Below the pieces are notes generated by a model, which saw nothing but the letters and a program-made list of their open reading frames with translations, had not been told where the DNA came from and searched no databases. Below are positions 12,291-24,361 of a stretch of 64,000 nt of DNA, in pieces. The stretch comes from Brachionus rotundiformis (Eukaryota; Rotifera; Eurotatoria; Ploima; Brachionidae), in contig JAESIW010000025.1 in the NCBI GenBank assembly GCA_016802295.1, positions 33,381 to 97,380 on the forward strand, read 5' to 3'. Position numbers and translations under genes: made by a program. How positions within the stretch are numbered: the stretch's first letter is position 1; each line of letters opens with the position of its first letter.

Positions 12291-15020
12291 CGTAAGTTTT
12301 CCGTGTTACTGAAAAGTCATGTATTCAGAAGACTCTTCATTAAAAACTGCTTCTCCTAATTTTTTCCAGTATTTTTGGCATTTTTCTTACTTGATATTTT
12401 TCTTTTGCTAACTCTTTCGAATTTTTTTAATAAAAAAGTTAGTGGTTTTCCTTAAATCTAGATAAATATTAAAATTTTTAATCAAAAAATAGAAAGCTAC
12501 ATTTTAAAGAGAAAATTTTAAACTTTCTAATAATTTATTTTCTCATAAATAATTCATTTGTCTTGTAAAAATTTAATTTTCGATCAATCTCATCTGCACT
12601 GGACATATAATTAGTAAGTTTACCTCTTATTTAATAAAGAATCAAGCGAGAAATAGGATTTATAAAAGTGTCTTTTTCTGTTTTTAATAATTATTTTAAA
12701 TCATAGTCAATTAAAAAAATTCAGTTCAAAAGACATTTCAATTTTATAAAATTAATTCAAATATGATTTTAAAAATAGTTTTTCTAGGTTTATAAAATTA
12801 TTTCATGGTTTTTAAATTCTTACCAAAATCAAAAAGAATATTAGCAATTAATGTTGTCCTTTGCAAAAAACTAAAAGTTCTATATAATAATTAACAAGAA
12901 ATTTGAATTCAGTATAAAAAATACTCTATGTTTCAAATTTGAAATAGTTCATTAAATTTTGGATAAACAACGGCTTATCATTTGGGGCTGCTAAGTCTTG
13001 TATCATCGGATAAGATTGTAGATTTGATTGAATGTAAAATTCATTCTAATTTGATAGAGTTTTTCAATTATTGCATTAATCTGTTTAGTTTCCTTCCTAA
13101 AAATTAAGTTAATCTTGCAATGTTTCTTCATTTAATTTTTTGTCTGATTAATTATTTATCATGACATAAAAAAGTATCATTCTAAGTTTATTTTTAGTAT
13201 CTTTATTCTGAATTTTGGTGTCGTTTCCATTTTTTTAGGAACAGAATAATAAATTGAGTATCAGAGTAAATATACTTTGGTTATTAAATATTGGCAAAAC
13301 CACGAGATGAAACTGTATTAGAAGCTTCTTTTTTTGAATTTGAGTCTTTCAGGAAAATTCAACTTTTAAACATGCATTCGTTTTTAAATTGTATCTTCAA
13401 GAATTCGAAATTTTTCTTTTAAAAAATTATCTTAATATATTTTGAACTGTAAGCCAGTTATGTATTTTGTAAAGATTCATACTAACGAGTAATTCTGAAA
13501 ATATGAGGTCAGTAAAATTGATTTACTCCTTAATAATTAGGAATGACTGTTCTTCAGCGAATTATCTCAAGTTTTAAATAAATTTAAAATTAAACTTTAT
13601 CATTGAGGATTTTTAATGGACTCACATTAATATGAAAGAACATGAGAATATTTTGAGTTTTTAAAAATGAGTTGAACGGGTTAAAAATAAAAAACAAAAT
13701 TAGCTTAAAAAAATATTATTAATTTTTTGATAAAAGTATTATTAAATTAGCAAAATTATTAAGTAAATCTTGATAAATCATCAAGATTAATGAAAATTTG
13801 TTAATTATATTTTTTTGCTTTCCATTGAAAAATTCACTATATTAGAAAAAGATAAAATTGCCATAAATCAACTAATTTGGAATACAAATTAAAGAAAGTA
13901 AATTCATTGCTGATATGCCAACATACAAGTGTGATCGTCAAGTTATAAAGAGAATGAAAGGCATATTTTAAAATTAGTTTTTTAAACTATTTTAAAGTTA
14001 TTGCCGTTATTCATCCCGCGCATGGAGAAATTAAAATTATATATATTTTTTTCTTGTCTAAAAGAAACACAAAAAAACGTTGTTTGGCAAATTTTGGAAA
14101 ATAATCGATTGCTTGTTACGAACTAATAATTTTGTGGATAACCCTTCTAGTATATGTTATGCAAGGGTCCGTAAACCCTGCAAGTATCCGTATAAATATT
14201 AATTATTTGATACCTTTTAGATTCGAGCAAAATAAAATTGGGCTATATTACACATTTAAAATTACTTATTAACGACCACTTAAATATAAAGAATTGGACA
14301 AAAGAATTTTAGAAAAAAATAATTCACTTGTAAATTCAAATGATTTTAATGAAAGATTGAGTAATTATTTTTAAATATCTGAAGGATTATTTGATTAGTA
14401 TTGGCTTTTTTAATCATTGCTATTTAAATGCTTGACACAATTATGTTTTATTTCAAGAGAGAACAATAAACCTAATTTTTTTCAAAAACCAGCTGATTTA
14501 TTTTGTTAACTTCAATTAATAATTATCCCAAAATTAAGAATTTTGTTATAAGAGCTAAAATGTCTCCGATCTGGGTTTAGGCTAAAATGTCACTTTATTT
14601 AATCCGTTTAAAAATGAACTGGAAAACGAAAGCTAAGCGGGTCAAAATGAAAATTGAACTAACTTTTTTTATTTTTCTATTATGAAAATCAAAAATGATA
14701 AATCCTCTTTATACTTAAAACCTAAACGCGCGTTTGTCTGATTCAATTTAATATGCCAAAAATCAATTTTGTTTTGCAGTGAATTTTATATTTTAAACCA
14801 TACATAAATCTCAAATTAAAGGAACGATTATTAATTGAATTTAATTTGTAGAGACTTTCTTACTTTAAGAAATGAATTTTTAATTCAAAGAAAAATATAA
14901 AATCATCAGACTACTACATAGACGAACCAAGAAAAAAACAAAACTTTTATTCATTTGAGCCTAACCAAAATCCATAATAAAAAATCATCAATATCAAATT
15001 AAACCAAACCTTTGTGTCAG
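12290..15020. other. Long AT-rich spacer
   Basis: Nearly 2.7 kb without a supported gene. Only scattered short open frames occur, with no signal peptide, no domain and no paired repeats that I could confirm. Confidence 0.45.
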
Positions 15021-15024
15021 TTAA

Positions 15025-15127
15025 GCCTAAACCCTAACCCTAACCCTAACCCACACCTAAACCCTAACCCAAACCCCTAACCCTAACCCTAACCCTAAAC
15101 CCTAAACCCTAAAACACTAAACCCTTA

Positions 15128-15163
<36 letters not shown>

Positions 15164-15173
15164 CTAGCTGGTT
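15025..15173 (+). repeat. Interstitial telomere-type (CCCTAA)n block
   Basis: About 150 bp of CCCTAA units mixed with CCCTAAA and a few degenerate units (CCCACACCTAAA, AACACTAAACCCTTAAA). On the plus strand the C-rich repeat faces right, the orientation expected at the left end of a chromosome whose unique sequence begins at about 15174. It directly abuts the WD40 coding sequence. It could be a fossil telomere addition, a repair insertion of telomeric DNA or an assembly join. Confidence 0.85.
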
Positions 15174-15838
15174 ATCGTTTTAACAAGACATTTTTAATTT
15201 GGGATTTGAAAATTTCTAATGGTGAACAATTGAAAAAAATAATACAAGTCAATGATAGTTTCTCTAGTTTAACAGTTTTAAAGAATGATGATTTAGCAAT
15301 TGGCCAACAAGGAAATAATTTTGATATTGTGATAAGAAATTCTCAAAATGGAAACATAATAAAAAAACTTGTTGGTCATACGAACACTGTTTATCAAATA
15401 ATTGAATTAGAAAACGAAAATTTAGTTAGTTGTTCAACTGATAAAACAGTAAAAATATGGAATATAACAAATGGTAGCGTTTTGAAATCAATATCTCATA
15501 CCACTTATGTTAACTCGATTGCATTTTTAAAGAATGGTTATTTAGCTAGTGGTTTAAATGATGGTACAATAAATATTTGGAATTTGGAAACAAAACAGTT
15601 AATTAGAAATTTAAATGGACATTCTTATGGTATTTGTTATAATAATTGTTTGCAAGTTTTAGACAATGGTGATTTATTAAGTGGATCTTATGATAAAAGC
15701 TTAAAAGTATGGAATCCTTATGACGGAACAGTTAAATTCACTTCAAAATTGCACAAATCAACTGTTTATCAATTATATGTTTTACCAAGCGGAAATATTA
15801 TAAGTTCATCCGATTCTGAATTAATTGTTTGGTCCTAA
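15174..15838 (+). CDS. WD40-repeat protein, 5'-truncated
   Basis: The frame is open from the telomeric block to a TAA at 15836-15838, about 221 codons, so the usual start at 15206 (ATG) is unlikely to be original. The first residues already sit in a blade (GYRFNKTFLIWDL). Later blades show GHTNTVYQI with DKTVKIWN, NSIAFL with DGTINIWN, GHSYGI with DKSLKVWN, and a final STVYQL with SELIVWS. Five blades are visible; a closed propeller usually has seven, so the N-terminal blades are missing. WD40 proteins are interaction platforms, and nothing here gives a specific partner. No intron is seen. Probably a gene fragment, possibly still transcribed. Confidence 0.7.
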
Positions 15839-15839
15839 T

Positions 15840-16800
15840 TTAAAAAATAAAGATTGTCAAAGTACATTAATTTTATTAAAATTGAACTTATTTAAATTAT
15901 ATTTAAAAGACTGAATTATTTAAATTTTTATAATTTGTTTTATTTATCTTATGGAACAAAATATTTGATTTTAATTTTTTATTAAAAATGAGCTTGAGTT
16001 TCAAATGAAAAAAATTATTGGAATTATAAATGAACTCAAAGATGAGAATACGAATTGAGAAAAACGGTTCTTAATCAATACAAATTTCTTAATTTTAATC
16101 TTAAAAATGAAATTAGTGAAGATAATTTAGAAACCATTTTTGTAAAAAAGTACTTGAATATTTGTAATGCCTCGTGTGATTAAATCTTTGGGTTAGGGTA
16201 TTGAAAAATAGACTTAAGTTTAAGTATTTACTTAAAAATATGGTCCATTTACTTAAGCATTGAAAATACTATTTAAGTATTTAATGCACGTATCTGAACC
16301 AGAGTGCTTTAATAGCGGCCGAATTTGACGTAAAACAATGACCTAGAGAGTTTATAATTGGCGATTGAATCAACTTCAAATATAATTTTTGAATATGAAA
16401 AAATTTGAAAAATATAATTTCATTTTAATTTAAAAATTGAAACTTACATACATTCGAATTAAAATTTGAAAAAAGAAAAATTTTGAATCAAAAACTGAAT
16501 AAAATGAATATTCGATTTATTAATTGAAAATAATAAATAGTTGAAAAAGAAATAAAAACTGGGTACATAAAAATCATTGTTGAGTATTATAAAAGTTAAA
16601 ATTGAATATTAAAAAAATTTTTTAAAAATTATTCTTTAATAAATGCTTTTTTTGCTAAGGTTTTTCTTTTAAAAAAAAATAAAGTTTTTTAAGAGAATAT
16701 ATTTAAAAAATTATTTAATTTGTCAAAATTTTGGTATTAATGCCGCATTAAATATGTAAAAAATGATAAAAATATATTTTTCTATTTTTTCAATTGTTTC
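15840..16800. other. AT-rich spacer with ACTTAA-rich patch
   Basis: No gene seen. At 16205-16290 the repeated words ACTTAAGT and TATTTACTTAA recall the ends of hAT-type non-autonomous elements, but no partner end was confirmed. Confidence 0.35.
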
Positions 16801-16815
16801 AAAATTTGAAACACA

Positions 16816-16975
16816 AAAATTTTTGCAAATCTGCAAAATAGAATATGCATTAAAATTAAATTGCAGAGATTTTGCACAGTTTAAATTTTAGGTGATACAT
16901 GTTATGCATCAAATACAGAACCAGTTTTAGACCAAAGGAAAAAATTTATTACAATTTAAAATTTTTGTTAAATTT
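16816..16975. repeat. Half copy of a foldback repeat family
   Basis: Contains CTGCAAAATAGAATATGCAT, GGTGATACATGTTATGCATC and TTTAGACCAAAGGAAAAAA, which recur in both orientations in the palindromic element at 24362-24712. Only one arm is present here. Confidence 0.55.
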
Positions 16976-17133
16976 TTTTTTAAATTTCAAGGTTAATCAA
17001 CAGGCTAGTGCCGTTAGCGTAGTCGACTGATTAACAATAAAAATTTTTATAATTAAAAACATAATTTAATAAAAATAAAATTAACTGTTATTTTGAAAAC
17101 AAAAAAAACATTGATAAATTCATATCAAATTTT

Positions 17134-19010
17134 TTAAATTTTTTTTACAAAGTCCATAAAGATCAAATTGATATTATTATAAATTGATAGCCTGAATTTT
17201 GAAAATTTAAGCATTGATCGTTTGATCACAAAGCTGTTTACCAATCTTGAGAAAAAAAATCCAAATGCTTTTTCTCCACTGTTCGTTTTGGCCATCGGTT
17301 CAATCAGGTTTGCATTATTCCTTAAATTGTAACTTAAATTTCTCGAGTCATTTTTGACAAGTCTATTTTTTAAATTCTCAGGTGAGTTATGATAGAATAA
17401 AATCTTAAAAGAGAATGATAGCATTCTGTCTAAAAATCTATGCTGAAAAGCATATAAGCCATATTTTTCCAAAAAATTATTAACATCATTAAAGTTTTTC
17501 GATTCAAATTTCAACTTAAACAATTTAAAGATAGAAAAATAATAACTTTTAGCCAATTTAATTATTGCCTCTTTAGAAAAATAACACAAGAGAGTTGAAC
17601 AATAATCAAAATAAGGTAGGATAAATGTTTTGAAAAACTGAACTTTAACAGAAGTTGACAAAAAAAAGAGTCTTTTAATACTAAACAATTTCTTATTTAC
17701 AGCCAGAGATATACTACAAGCTTGTTTAGAGAAATTTAGATTATGATCAATCATAAAACCTAAAAGACTAATTTCTTTGACAACTTTTATATCTATTCCA
17801 CTTAAGTGTACTGTTTCAGGAACAATAATATTTCTTTTAGTAAAAATCATACAGAACGTTTTCGACCAATTTATATCAACTTTATTGTAAAAACACCAAT
17901 CTTTTAAAATATTAAAAGACGATTGAAAATTAGCTAATACAATCTTTAAGTCCTTTTCAGAAAGACTAATGGTTGTGTCATCTGCGAACATCTTAACACT
18001 AAATTTCTTTAAAAGAAAAGGAAGGTCATTTACAAAAATAAGAAATAGAAGAGGACCCAAAACTGACCCTTGTGGAACTCCTAATTTAAGTGATACAGGT
18101 TTTGAATTTTCTTTACCAAGGCGAACTATTTGTGATCTATTTCTAAAATAATTAGAAAGTAATCCCAAGGATTCATTATCAAACCCATAATGGAAAAGTT
18201 TTAAAAGAAGAAAATTAGAATCTATTACATCAAAGGCTTTTTTTAAGTCAATAAATAAAGAAAGAGTAGTCAATTTATTATCCCTCGCAAAATTCAAATC
18301 ACTAAGGTATTCATGGACAGCCTTTTGACAGGAATGCCCTGATCTAAAACCATGCTGACCATTAAAAAAAATACTGTTTGACTCAAAATAAAAGCTAATC
18401 TGCTTTGCCAAAAGTTTTTCAAACATTTTCGAAATTGGCGATAAGACAGTTATTGCTCTATAGTTATTAATATCTGATCTTTCTCCTTTATTCTTATATA
18501 AAGGATTTACCAAAGCTAATTTCCAGTCGTCTGGTATACTCTTCAAATTGAGGCATTCATTAAAAAGTTTATGTAAAATGGGAATACATATGTCCGGAAG
18601 ACTTTTCAAAATTTTTGAGTGTATTCCAATGAAACCAGGTCAGCTAGAAGAGGGTAATTCTTCCAGAGACTTTTTAACATCATCAAAAGTGAACTCATGG
18701 AACGAAAAACCTGATGTATTAAAAGAAGCATTTTGTTTTTGTTTCCTAAATACATCAAAAATAAATTTAGACGAGTCATCATCCCCGGACAAAGAGGAAG
18801 ACGATATAGATGCAAAGCAGCTTTTAAACATCTCCACTTGATCAACAGGGTTACTGGCCTTTGTGTCAGCCCAAACTAGTTCTTCTGGAATGCTGTTAAA
18901 ATCAGCGTCTCCTCTAGTTTTTATTGATGATTTATAGAAGCTCCAAAATTTCTTGGAGTTTTTAAAGTCTTTCGATGACTTTGACTCAAAAAAAGATTTC
19001 ATCTTTTTTC
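17134..19010 (-). mobile_element. 5'-truncated LINE (non-LTR retrotransposon)
   Basis: A minus-strand ORF of 491 codons (17134-18609) encodes a reverse transcriptase. It has the WKLALVNPLYKNKG motif, HGFRSGHSCQKAV, the catalytic FIDLKKAFD, GVPQGSVLGP and FADD near residue 209, then a thumb and C-terminal region. The preceding piece at 18640-19002 (120 codons) continues the same protein in another frame, joined by a frame break near 18610-18640. The endonuclease domain is absent, so the copy is truncated at about 19010. The clade is CR1/Jockey-like by motif style only. The copy is inactive unless the frameshift is an error. Confidence 0.85.
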
Positions 19011-19084
19011 GATTTAGCTTTAGTTAGCTTTTTTCGATTTAATTAGCTTAGATTTTGTTAGCTTTTTTGTTCTTGTTTTTTTGT

Positions 19085-19365
19085 TTCAAAATTCACAATG
19101 CCCAGTATAATACTATAATCTAATATGCGTAGCAATATGCTAGTATTAAACACGGTGTAAAACATTAGACTAGTTTGTTAGTTTTTTATTCACTCTATTA
19201 TTTCTCCTTTATATATTTTAGTTTTCCATATAATTTGTTAATGCAAGAAGTGGCAATTTATTAATAAAGTTATTATTATTATTTCATAATTTCATTTATT
19301 ATTTGAGTTATAACCGCGAACCACTAGATCCTAACAGATCCTGACAAGCACTTACAATTATATAG
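19085..19365 (+). repeat. Dispersed repeat, copy 1
   Basis: Shares AATATGCGTAGCA, TATTAAACA(C/T)GGTGTAAAA, AAGAAGTGGC, a (TTA)n stretch after TATTAATAAA, and CCACTAGATCCTAACAGATCC with 51605-51860, in the same orientation. The (ATT)n tail following TATTAATAAA looks like a retroelement 3' end. The 3' flank is also shared, so the repeat extends past that tail. Confidence 0.65.
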
Positions 19366-20276
19366 GTTTATAACACTTTGAAAAAATCAAAAAGGCTAGT
19401 AAATGGTAATTTTGATGTAGTTTTATTTTCTTTTTGAATTTTAAAAATAATTAATATTTGAAGGATTAAGACCCTTTCAAGCCATAACGTTTTTATAGCC
19501 AGAACAAAATATTAATAAAGCTAAAAGCTCTTTTCTCTTAAGAGAAAAGAATTCTTTTCTATTGTTCAATAAATTTGACTTCTCATTCGAAAAAATTAAG
19601 CCCTTTTTTTTTTAAATTTTTTGCATATCAATCTAAATTGAATTTTTTTTTTAAATAAGAATAATTTTATTTAGTTTGTTATTAATAAATAAGGTTCGCG
19701 CGGAGCAAAACTACAGCACTATCTGAATTTCGGCAAACCGACTTTAAAATTTTAATCTGCATACTTGAAAACCTAGAAATACGGTTTTTTAGGTATTGTC
19801 AAAAAAAAAAAGTTTGATCTCACCCCCCTCAAAGATAAAAAAAAACAAAAGTAAGTTACCTTTAAGCAAAAATATCTCATGTTCTAATAGACATAACTTT
19901 ATTAATATATATATTCTGAAAGCAAATAGTCTCATCAACAAATTTAATCTATTATTTTACCAATAGATCGATATTTTGGCAAAAAAATGGTATTTTTTCA
20001 CTATTTTTGTATCTAGTCCGCGGTTTACCCCCCGATCCCTACTTTTTTATAGAGATTCTGAAACTAGAGAAAATTCTGAACAAAATGTTGGAACCACTTT
20101 TTTTATTTATTGAATTTAAAGCCAAAAAAAAATTGAAACTAATTTTTGAATAATCATAATTTTTTATTATGTAAAACGTCAGAATTAAATGTCAAATGAG
20201 TAAAATTTTTTCAATACTTAATTTAATTTTTGTAAATAATTAGTTTTCTAATTTTTTTTTCTTAATATTTTTTGAG

Positions 20277-20771
20277 ATGCCTAAAACACCCAAAAGAGTC
20301 TCTAAACTTTTATCAAATCTTGGAAATAAAACTTTTCAAAACTCGAATAAAAGGAATGAAAATTGTACGAATGGTCAAAATTTGAATGTTACAACATCGA
20401 CTGATGATCATTCTGATAAAGAGTTTGAAAATGCTGAAGAAATTACACGTGTAGATACAAAACTTATTTCTGATATAATAGAGTTTATTCTACTCGACTC
20501 GAAGATCTTTGAGTGTATTAATTTTGGCGGTTTTAAAGTAATTTTGGTTTGAAAAAATTATATCTTTCCTATTATTATATTTAAATTTGCTTAGGAAACT
20601 TGGTTTAAATTATAGAGATGCTGAAAAATTTTTATCAGAAATAAATTGTTTAACTAAATCAGCAAACGAACAACTTATTAGGCTAAAAAAATTTGGATTA
20701 GATTATTTTATTTCGGATGGTCGTGGAGGTATTAAAATTAAGATATTTTATTTAGATATATATCGTATGTA
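20277..20771 (+). CDS. Unknown two-exon ORF just inside the left inverted repeat
   Basis: The first exon starts at ATG 20277 with a basic, Ser/Asn-rich stretch (MPKTPKRVSKLLSNLG) and ends near 20537 at AAA|GTAATT. A second open piece from about 20596 reads KLGLNYRDAEKFLSEI, then FGLDYFISDGRGG, and stops at 20771. The two exons do not join in frame at the most obvious sites, so there is either a one-base indel or a different splice. Its place directly inside the long inverted repeat suggests the N-terminal part of that element's transposase. I do not recognise the family. Confidence 0.35.
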
Positions 20772-20814
20772 AGCTTTTTAAATTTCAAGGTTCCTAAAAA
20801 AGAGAGTTTAGATT

Positions 20815-21465
20815 GAATGTAAAGTTTAAAATTTGTTAATATTTTAACACGTCTTTCATATGGCATCTACCTTTTAATCCTATTATATGTCTTAGTAGAT
20901 TATTCTGTAAGGTATTTAGGGCCTCTTTTGTTTTTTTTCCTAAAGTTGTAGTTCCGAGTCCATATGTAAATTGGGACAAGCAATACGTTTTTTAAATGAA
21001 AGATTGTAGAAAGGATGAAATTTTACATTTTTTTAATCCTAGATATCATAATAGTTGATGCACTTTAGAGAATTTATTCATAGATTTTGACTCAAAGTCT
21101 AGATTTGATGGAATCTCAATACCGAGATAGTCTATCTTATCTCCTTTTGTTAAATGATTATTACCTAGATAAAAATTCATTTTTAAAAATATTATTTCCA
21201 AATTCAATTATCATTGATTTAGACGGGTTAAATTTTATTTTCCATCTATTTCCATATTTATTACATATACCTAGGAGCTCTTGTAAATACGAGTCCACTG
21301 GACAAAACAAAAGAATGTCATCTGCATATACAATTATACATACATTGTGCCTGTTAAAAAGAGCTCCTATTTTTTTAGAAATACATTCTTCAATTAAATC
21401 GTTTATAAAGACATTAAATAGAAAAGGAAAAATTAAGCCTTTTTTTTTTAAATTTTTTGCATACC
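20815..21465 (-). mobile_element. LINE reverse transcriptase fragment
   Basis: Minus-strand translation gives FLFNVFINDLIEE, then IIVYADDILLF, then WKIKFNPSKSMIIEFG. These are the palm and post-palm motifs of a non-LTR reverse transcriptase with the YADD catalytic pair. It is a different family from the 17134-19010 copy. A segment of about 90 bp at 21437-21530 also occurs directly repeated at 19595-19690, just outside the left inverted repeat, so part of this LINE lies on both sides of that boundary. Confidence 0.65.
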
Positions 21466-21762
21466 AATCTAAATTGAATTTTTTTTAAATAAAAATAATT
21501 TTATTTAGTTTGTTATTAATAAAAAGTAATAAATTAGAATAGAAAATTGATATATTTAGTTGTTTAGTTAAAACTTGTATTATATTATACTTTATCTACA
21601 ATCATAATCCCTGCTAGTTTTGTTTTAAAATTAATAAAAATATCAAATAGTCATTTATTTCAAATTTTATCTGTATCATTTTACAATTGTTAAAAAAAAC
21701 ACCTAAAATAAAAGAAATATTTGAAAATTAGACACAAAAAAAAAAAATTAAAATTTTGAAAA

Positions 21763-22251
21763 ATGATAGGCAATTTTAAAATTTTATTGACTCTGTTTAT
21801 GATTCAAATTGGTCACATTTTGACTCAAGAGTGTTCATTGTCTGATTGTAAAAACCAAGGCATATTAGACCCAGTCTCATGTAGTTGTGTTTGCCTAGTC
21901 GGCTACAGTTGCATTGATTGTTCACAACAACTCGAATGCAAAATGCTACCATACGATCCAAGTGAGTGCAGCGAGTCGTTTTGTTACGATGATTTTCTCA
22001 AGTCGCTATGTCCGCGAACTTGTCTTTGTCCCGCAGCTTTTTCACAGTGTACACAAATTGCATGTAAAAATTCTGGAAGCTTTGACACCAACCAATGCAG
22101 ATGTATATGTCCGACTGGATTTACTGGCGACGACTGCTCCAAGTCGAACGACTCTTTGCCAGAAAATTCAGATCCAGCAGAATGTGATGACTCATTTTGT
22201 TTTGACGATTTTCTCAAAAATTTATGTCCTATAACTTGTTCAAAAAAATAA
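21763..22251 (+). CDS. Secreted protein with duplicated EGF-like and ShK-like modules
   Basis: A single open frame of 162 codons with a signal peptide (MIGNFKILLTLFMIQIGHIL, cleavage likely near residue 21). Two repeats follow, each made of an EGF-like module (first CSLSDCKNQG with CSCVCLVGY; second CTQIACKNSG with CRCICPTGFTGDDC) and a six-cysteine ShK-like module (CSESFCYDDFLKSLCPRTC and CDDSFCFDDFLKNLCPITC). The near-identity of the two halves points to internal duplication. ShK modules occur in many secreted invertebrate proteins, including enzymes and matrix proteins, so no toxin role is implied. Likely extracellular and disulfide-rich. The gene lies inside the long inverted-repeat interval. 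Start chosen at the ATG that begins the signal peptide. Confidence 0.75.
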   Translation: MIGNFKILLTLFMIQIGHILTQECSLSDCKNQGILDPVSCSCVCLVGYSCIDCSQQLECKMLPYDPSECSESFCYDDFLKSLCPRTCLCPAAFSQCTQIACKNSGSFDTNQCRCICPTGFTGDDCSKSNDSLPENSDPAECDDSFCFDDFLKNLCPITCSKK

Positions 22252-22424
22252 ACAATTAAATTTTTTAACACAAAATTTTATTTAAATAAAATTTAGCTAA
22301 AATTCAGCAGAAAAAAATTTTTTTTTTTTTTTTTTATTTAAATTAAATAGAAAAAAATCTGCATAATTTTTTTCAACTTTGTAACAATTAAAAAGCGAAA
22401 CAATTGAGACTGGCGTTAGTTTAG

Positions 22425-23005
22425 ATGTCGTCTTATTCAAACATTTCTGACATTTTACTTGAATTGAATAATAGAGATGCAGCAAACGGCAGCAGTCAAA
22501 AGTAAGCCGTATAGTATTTTCTTTTGAGTAATTAGATTAAATTAATATCAATTGTTAAAGATCGGCTCTAGCTCTATCAAACACAAGTGAATTGGAAATA
22601 AAAAACTTGCTCAAACAAATAGACACAATGATTCATCACAAGAAGATACGCTGGGAACGCCAGCGTCAAGACATGGACAATAGACTTCAGCTTAGAGAGC
22701 AAGAGCTAATCAATCTCAAAAATTCAATAGAGCAGAAAAATTCTCAAATAGAACACTTTAAAAAGTTGTTAGCAAACATGGAAAAGACTAGCAATGAAGT
22801 AATGAACAAATACGAGCAGGAAATTCGCACTCTGCACGAACAGTTGACCAAATTGAAGAGCGACTATGTCAAAATTCAACGCAGGTACAAAAGTAGACAA
22901 GAGGGCATGGCGAGTGTGAAGCCGCTCGCGCAAATTTCAATCACATATCAAAATTTAACGGTTATTTTGAGCATTCTAGTTTATGCTAGTTGTTTGATGT
23001 TATAA
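22425..23005 (+). CDS. CEP63/DEUP1-like coiled-coil protein, N-terminal part
   Basis: Exon 1 runs 22425-22501 (start MSSYSNISDILLELNN) with donor GTAAGC. A 59-bp intron follows, and exon 2 opens at 22561 and joins in phase (SSQK then SALALSNTSELE). Exon 2 encodes LLKQIDTMIHHKK, then LQLREQELINLKNSI and a long coiled coil. This matches the conserved N-terminal region of CEP63 and DEUP1, which organise centriole duplication (IDxMxxHKKxEW and REQEL patterns). After SRQEGMASVKPLAQI the frame runs to a stop at 23005 through a hydrophobic tail (LTVILSILVYASCLML) that is not CEP63-like. The true exon probably ends earlier, or the gene is truncated here. Vertebrate homologues are several hundred residues long. 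Confidence 0.6.
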
Positions 23006-23158
23006 AAAGGGAATGTTTGTTTTAATTGGTAACTAAACACGCCTAGTATATGATATGTATACATGGGAAATTTCAATCAATTAATCAATTAAGCTTTTCA
23101 AAGATAATCTTTTCAATTGGCTGTATTAGCATGTTGAAAAAAAAAAAATTTTTTATAC

Positions 23159-23625
23159 ATGAAAAACTTTGAAAATCCTGCATATAATTATAATAAATTA
23201 AGAAAAAATTTCAAGACTAATTCGATCATGGAAAACGACTCGCAAAACTTGCAAGGCGAAGTTGAACGCTTGAAAAAACAACTCGATGAACAAAAGCTCA
23301 AAGAGGCCCATTTGTGCAAGGAAAGAGACAAATTGAACAAGCTAAACGTACACTATAGATATAAGAATAGTGAATTGATGAAAAAAATTGAAGACTTGAA
23401 CAAAAAAGAGAGTGAGCCCGAAGATGACAAATGTGTTCAAAGTGATAAATTAAATTTAGAATTTTATAAACAAGAGTTGAAAAAAAGAGACGATTATATT
23501 AAGTAATTTTGAAAATTTGAAAAAAAAAAAAAAAATTTTTTTTATTTTATTTTTTTTTCTAGAAATATTGGAGCACTAGAAACAGCTGAACATATAGAAC
23601 TACAATTTTACAAGGACGAAGTAAA
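23159..23625 (+). CDS. Coiled-coil protein, possibly a continuation of the CEP63-like gene
   Basis: An open frame from about 23159 (with an internal ATG at 23228 beginning MENDSQNLQGEVERLKKQLD) to 23502 is spliced over a 60-bp intron (AA|GTAATT to CTAG|AA) to 23563-23625. The second exon reads NIGALETAEHIELQFYKDEVK and ends at a possible donor or stop. Content is charged heptad repeats with two related segments (EFYKQELKKRDDYIK and QFYKDEVK). It may be downstream exons of the preceding centriolar gene or a separate coiled-coil gene. No catalytic domain. Confidence 0.45.
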
Positions 23626-23939
23626 GTAAATATTTTTATTTTATTTTTTTAGAAATTTTTTTAATTCCCTAATAGGCCATTAAGTTGATTAATTTATTTA
23701 ACGCTTTAAATTAGAAACATTCATAATTTTGTACATAAATTAATAGTTAATAATCTAAGGGTCTATTCCCCTATGTGACCAAAATTTCGGGTGAACAAAA
23801 AATAGAAAAAAAAAATTTATTTTGTGATCAAAATTTTTTTTATGTGATCAAAAAAAATAAAAAAATTTTACCGAGTCCACCCAAAACAATGTTTATTTTA
23901 TCTAAACTCAACAAAAAAATAAGACGTAACTTTTGAAAA

Positions 23940-24320
23940 ACAGGTTTTGTGAATTTCAAGAACAATACGTACAAAAATTCTTCCTTTATTGATAAATAAA
24001 AATTTAAAAAAATAAAATAATTAAAAAAAAATACTGCAACTTAGTGCAATAAAGTTTATTGCATCTTTTGTCCGGAAAATAATTTTTCTTCTGTAAATAA
24101 AAGACAAAAAATAAAGCATCAATTAGATTTAAATTGATTATTGATTTGATTTACCAAAATAAAAGAAAATAAAGTTTTTATTTTAGGCAAAAAAGATGCA
24201 ACAAACTTTGTTGCACAAAGTTGCACTATTTTTTTTTAATTATTTTATTTTTTTAAATTTTTATTTATCAATAAAGGGAGAATTTTTGTTCGTATTGTTC
24301 TAGAAATTCACAAAACCTGA
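23940..24320. repeat. Foldback element, family TGCAACTTAGTGCAA
   Basis: Left arm 23940-24080 and right arm 24180-24320 are reverse complements. Shared words are CAGGTTTTGTGAATTTC with its complement GAAATTCACAAAACCTG, and ACTGCAACTTAGTGCAA with TTGCACAAAGTTGCA. Non-coding. Partial copies lie at 27795-27905, 32530-32700 (duplicated near 38615-38780) and 46770-47065. Confidence 0.7.
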
Positions 24321-24361
24321 AAACAATTGCAACATTTAATAATTACATTTAATAATCACTT

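Noticed and set aside
15025..15173. CRISPR array
   Set aside because: The repeats are contiguous CCCTAA units without unique spacers, and the genome is animal.
16993..17035. Second tRNA-like SINE head (GCCGTTAGCGTAGTCGACTG)
   Set aside because: An A-box-like string and a short palindrome (GGTTAATCA with TGATTAAC) are visible, but there is no B box or body.
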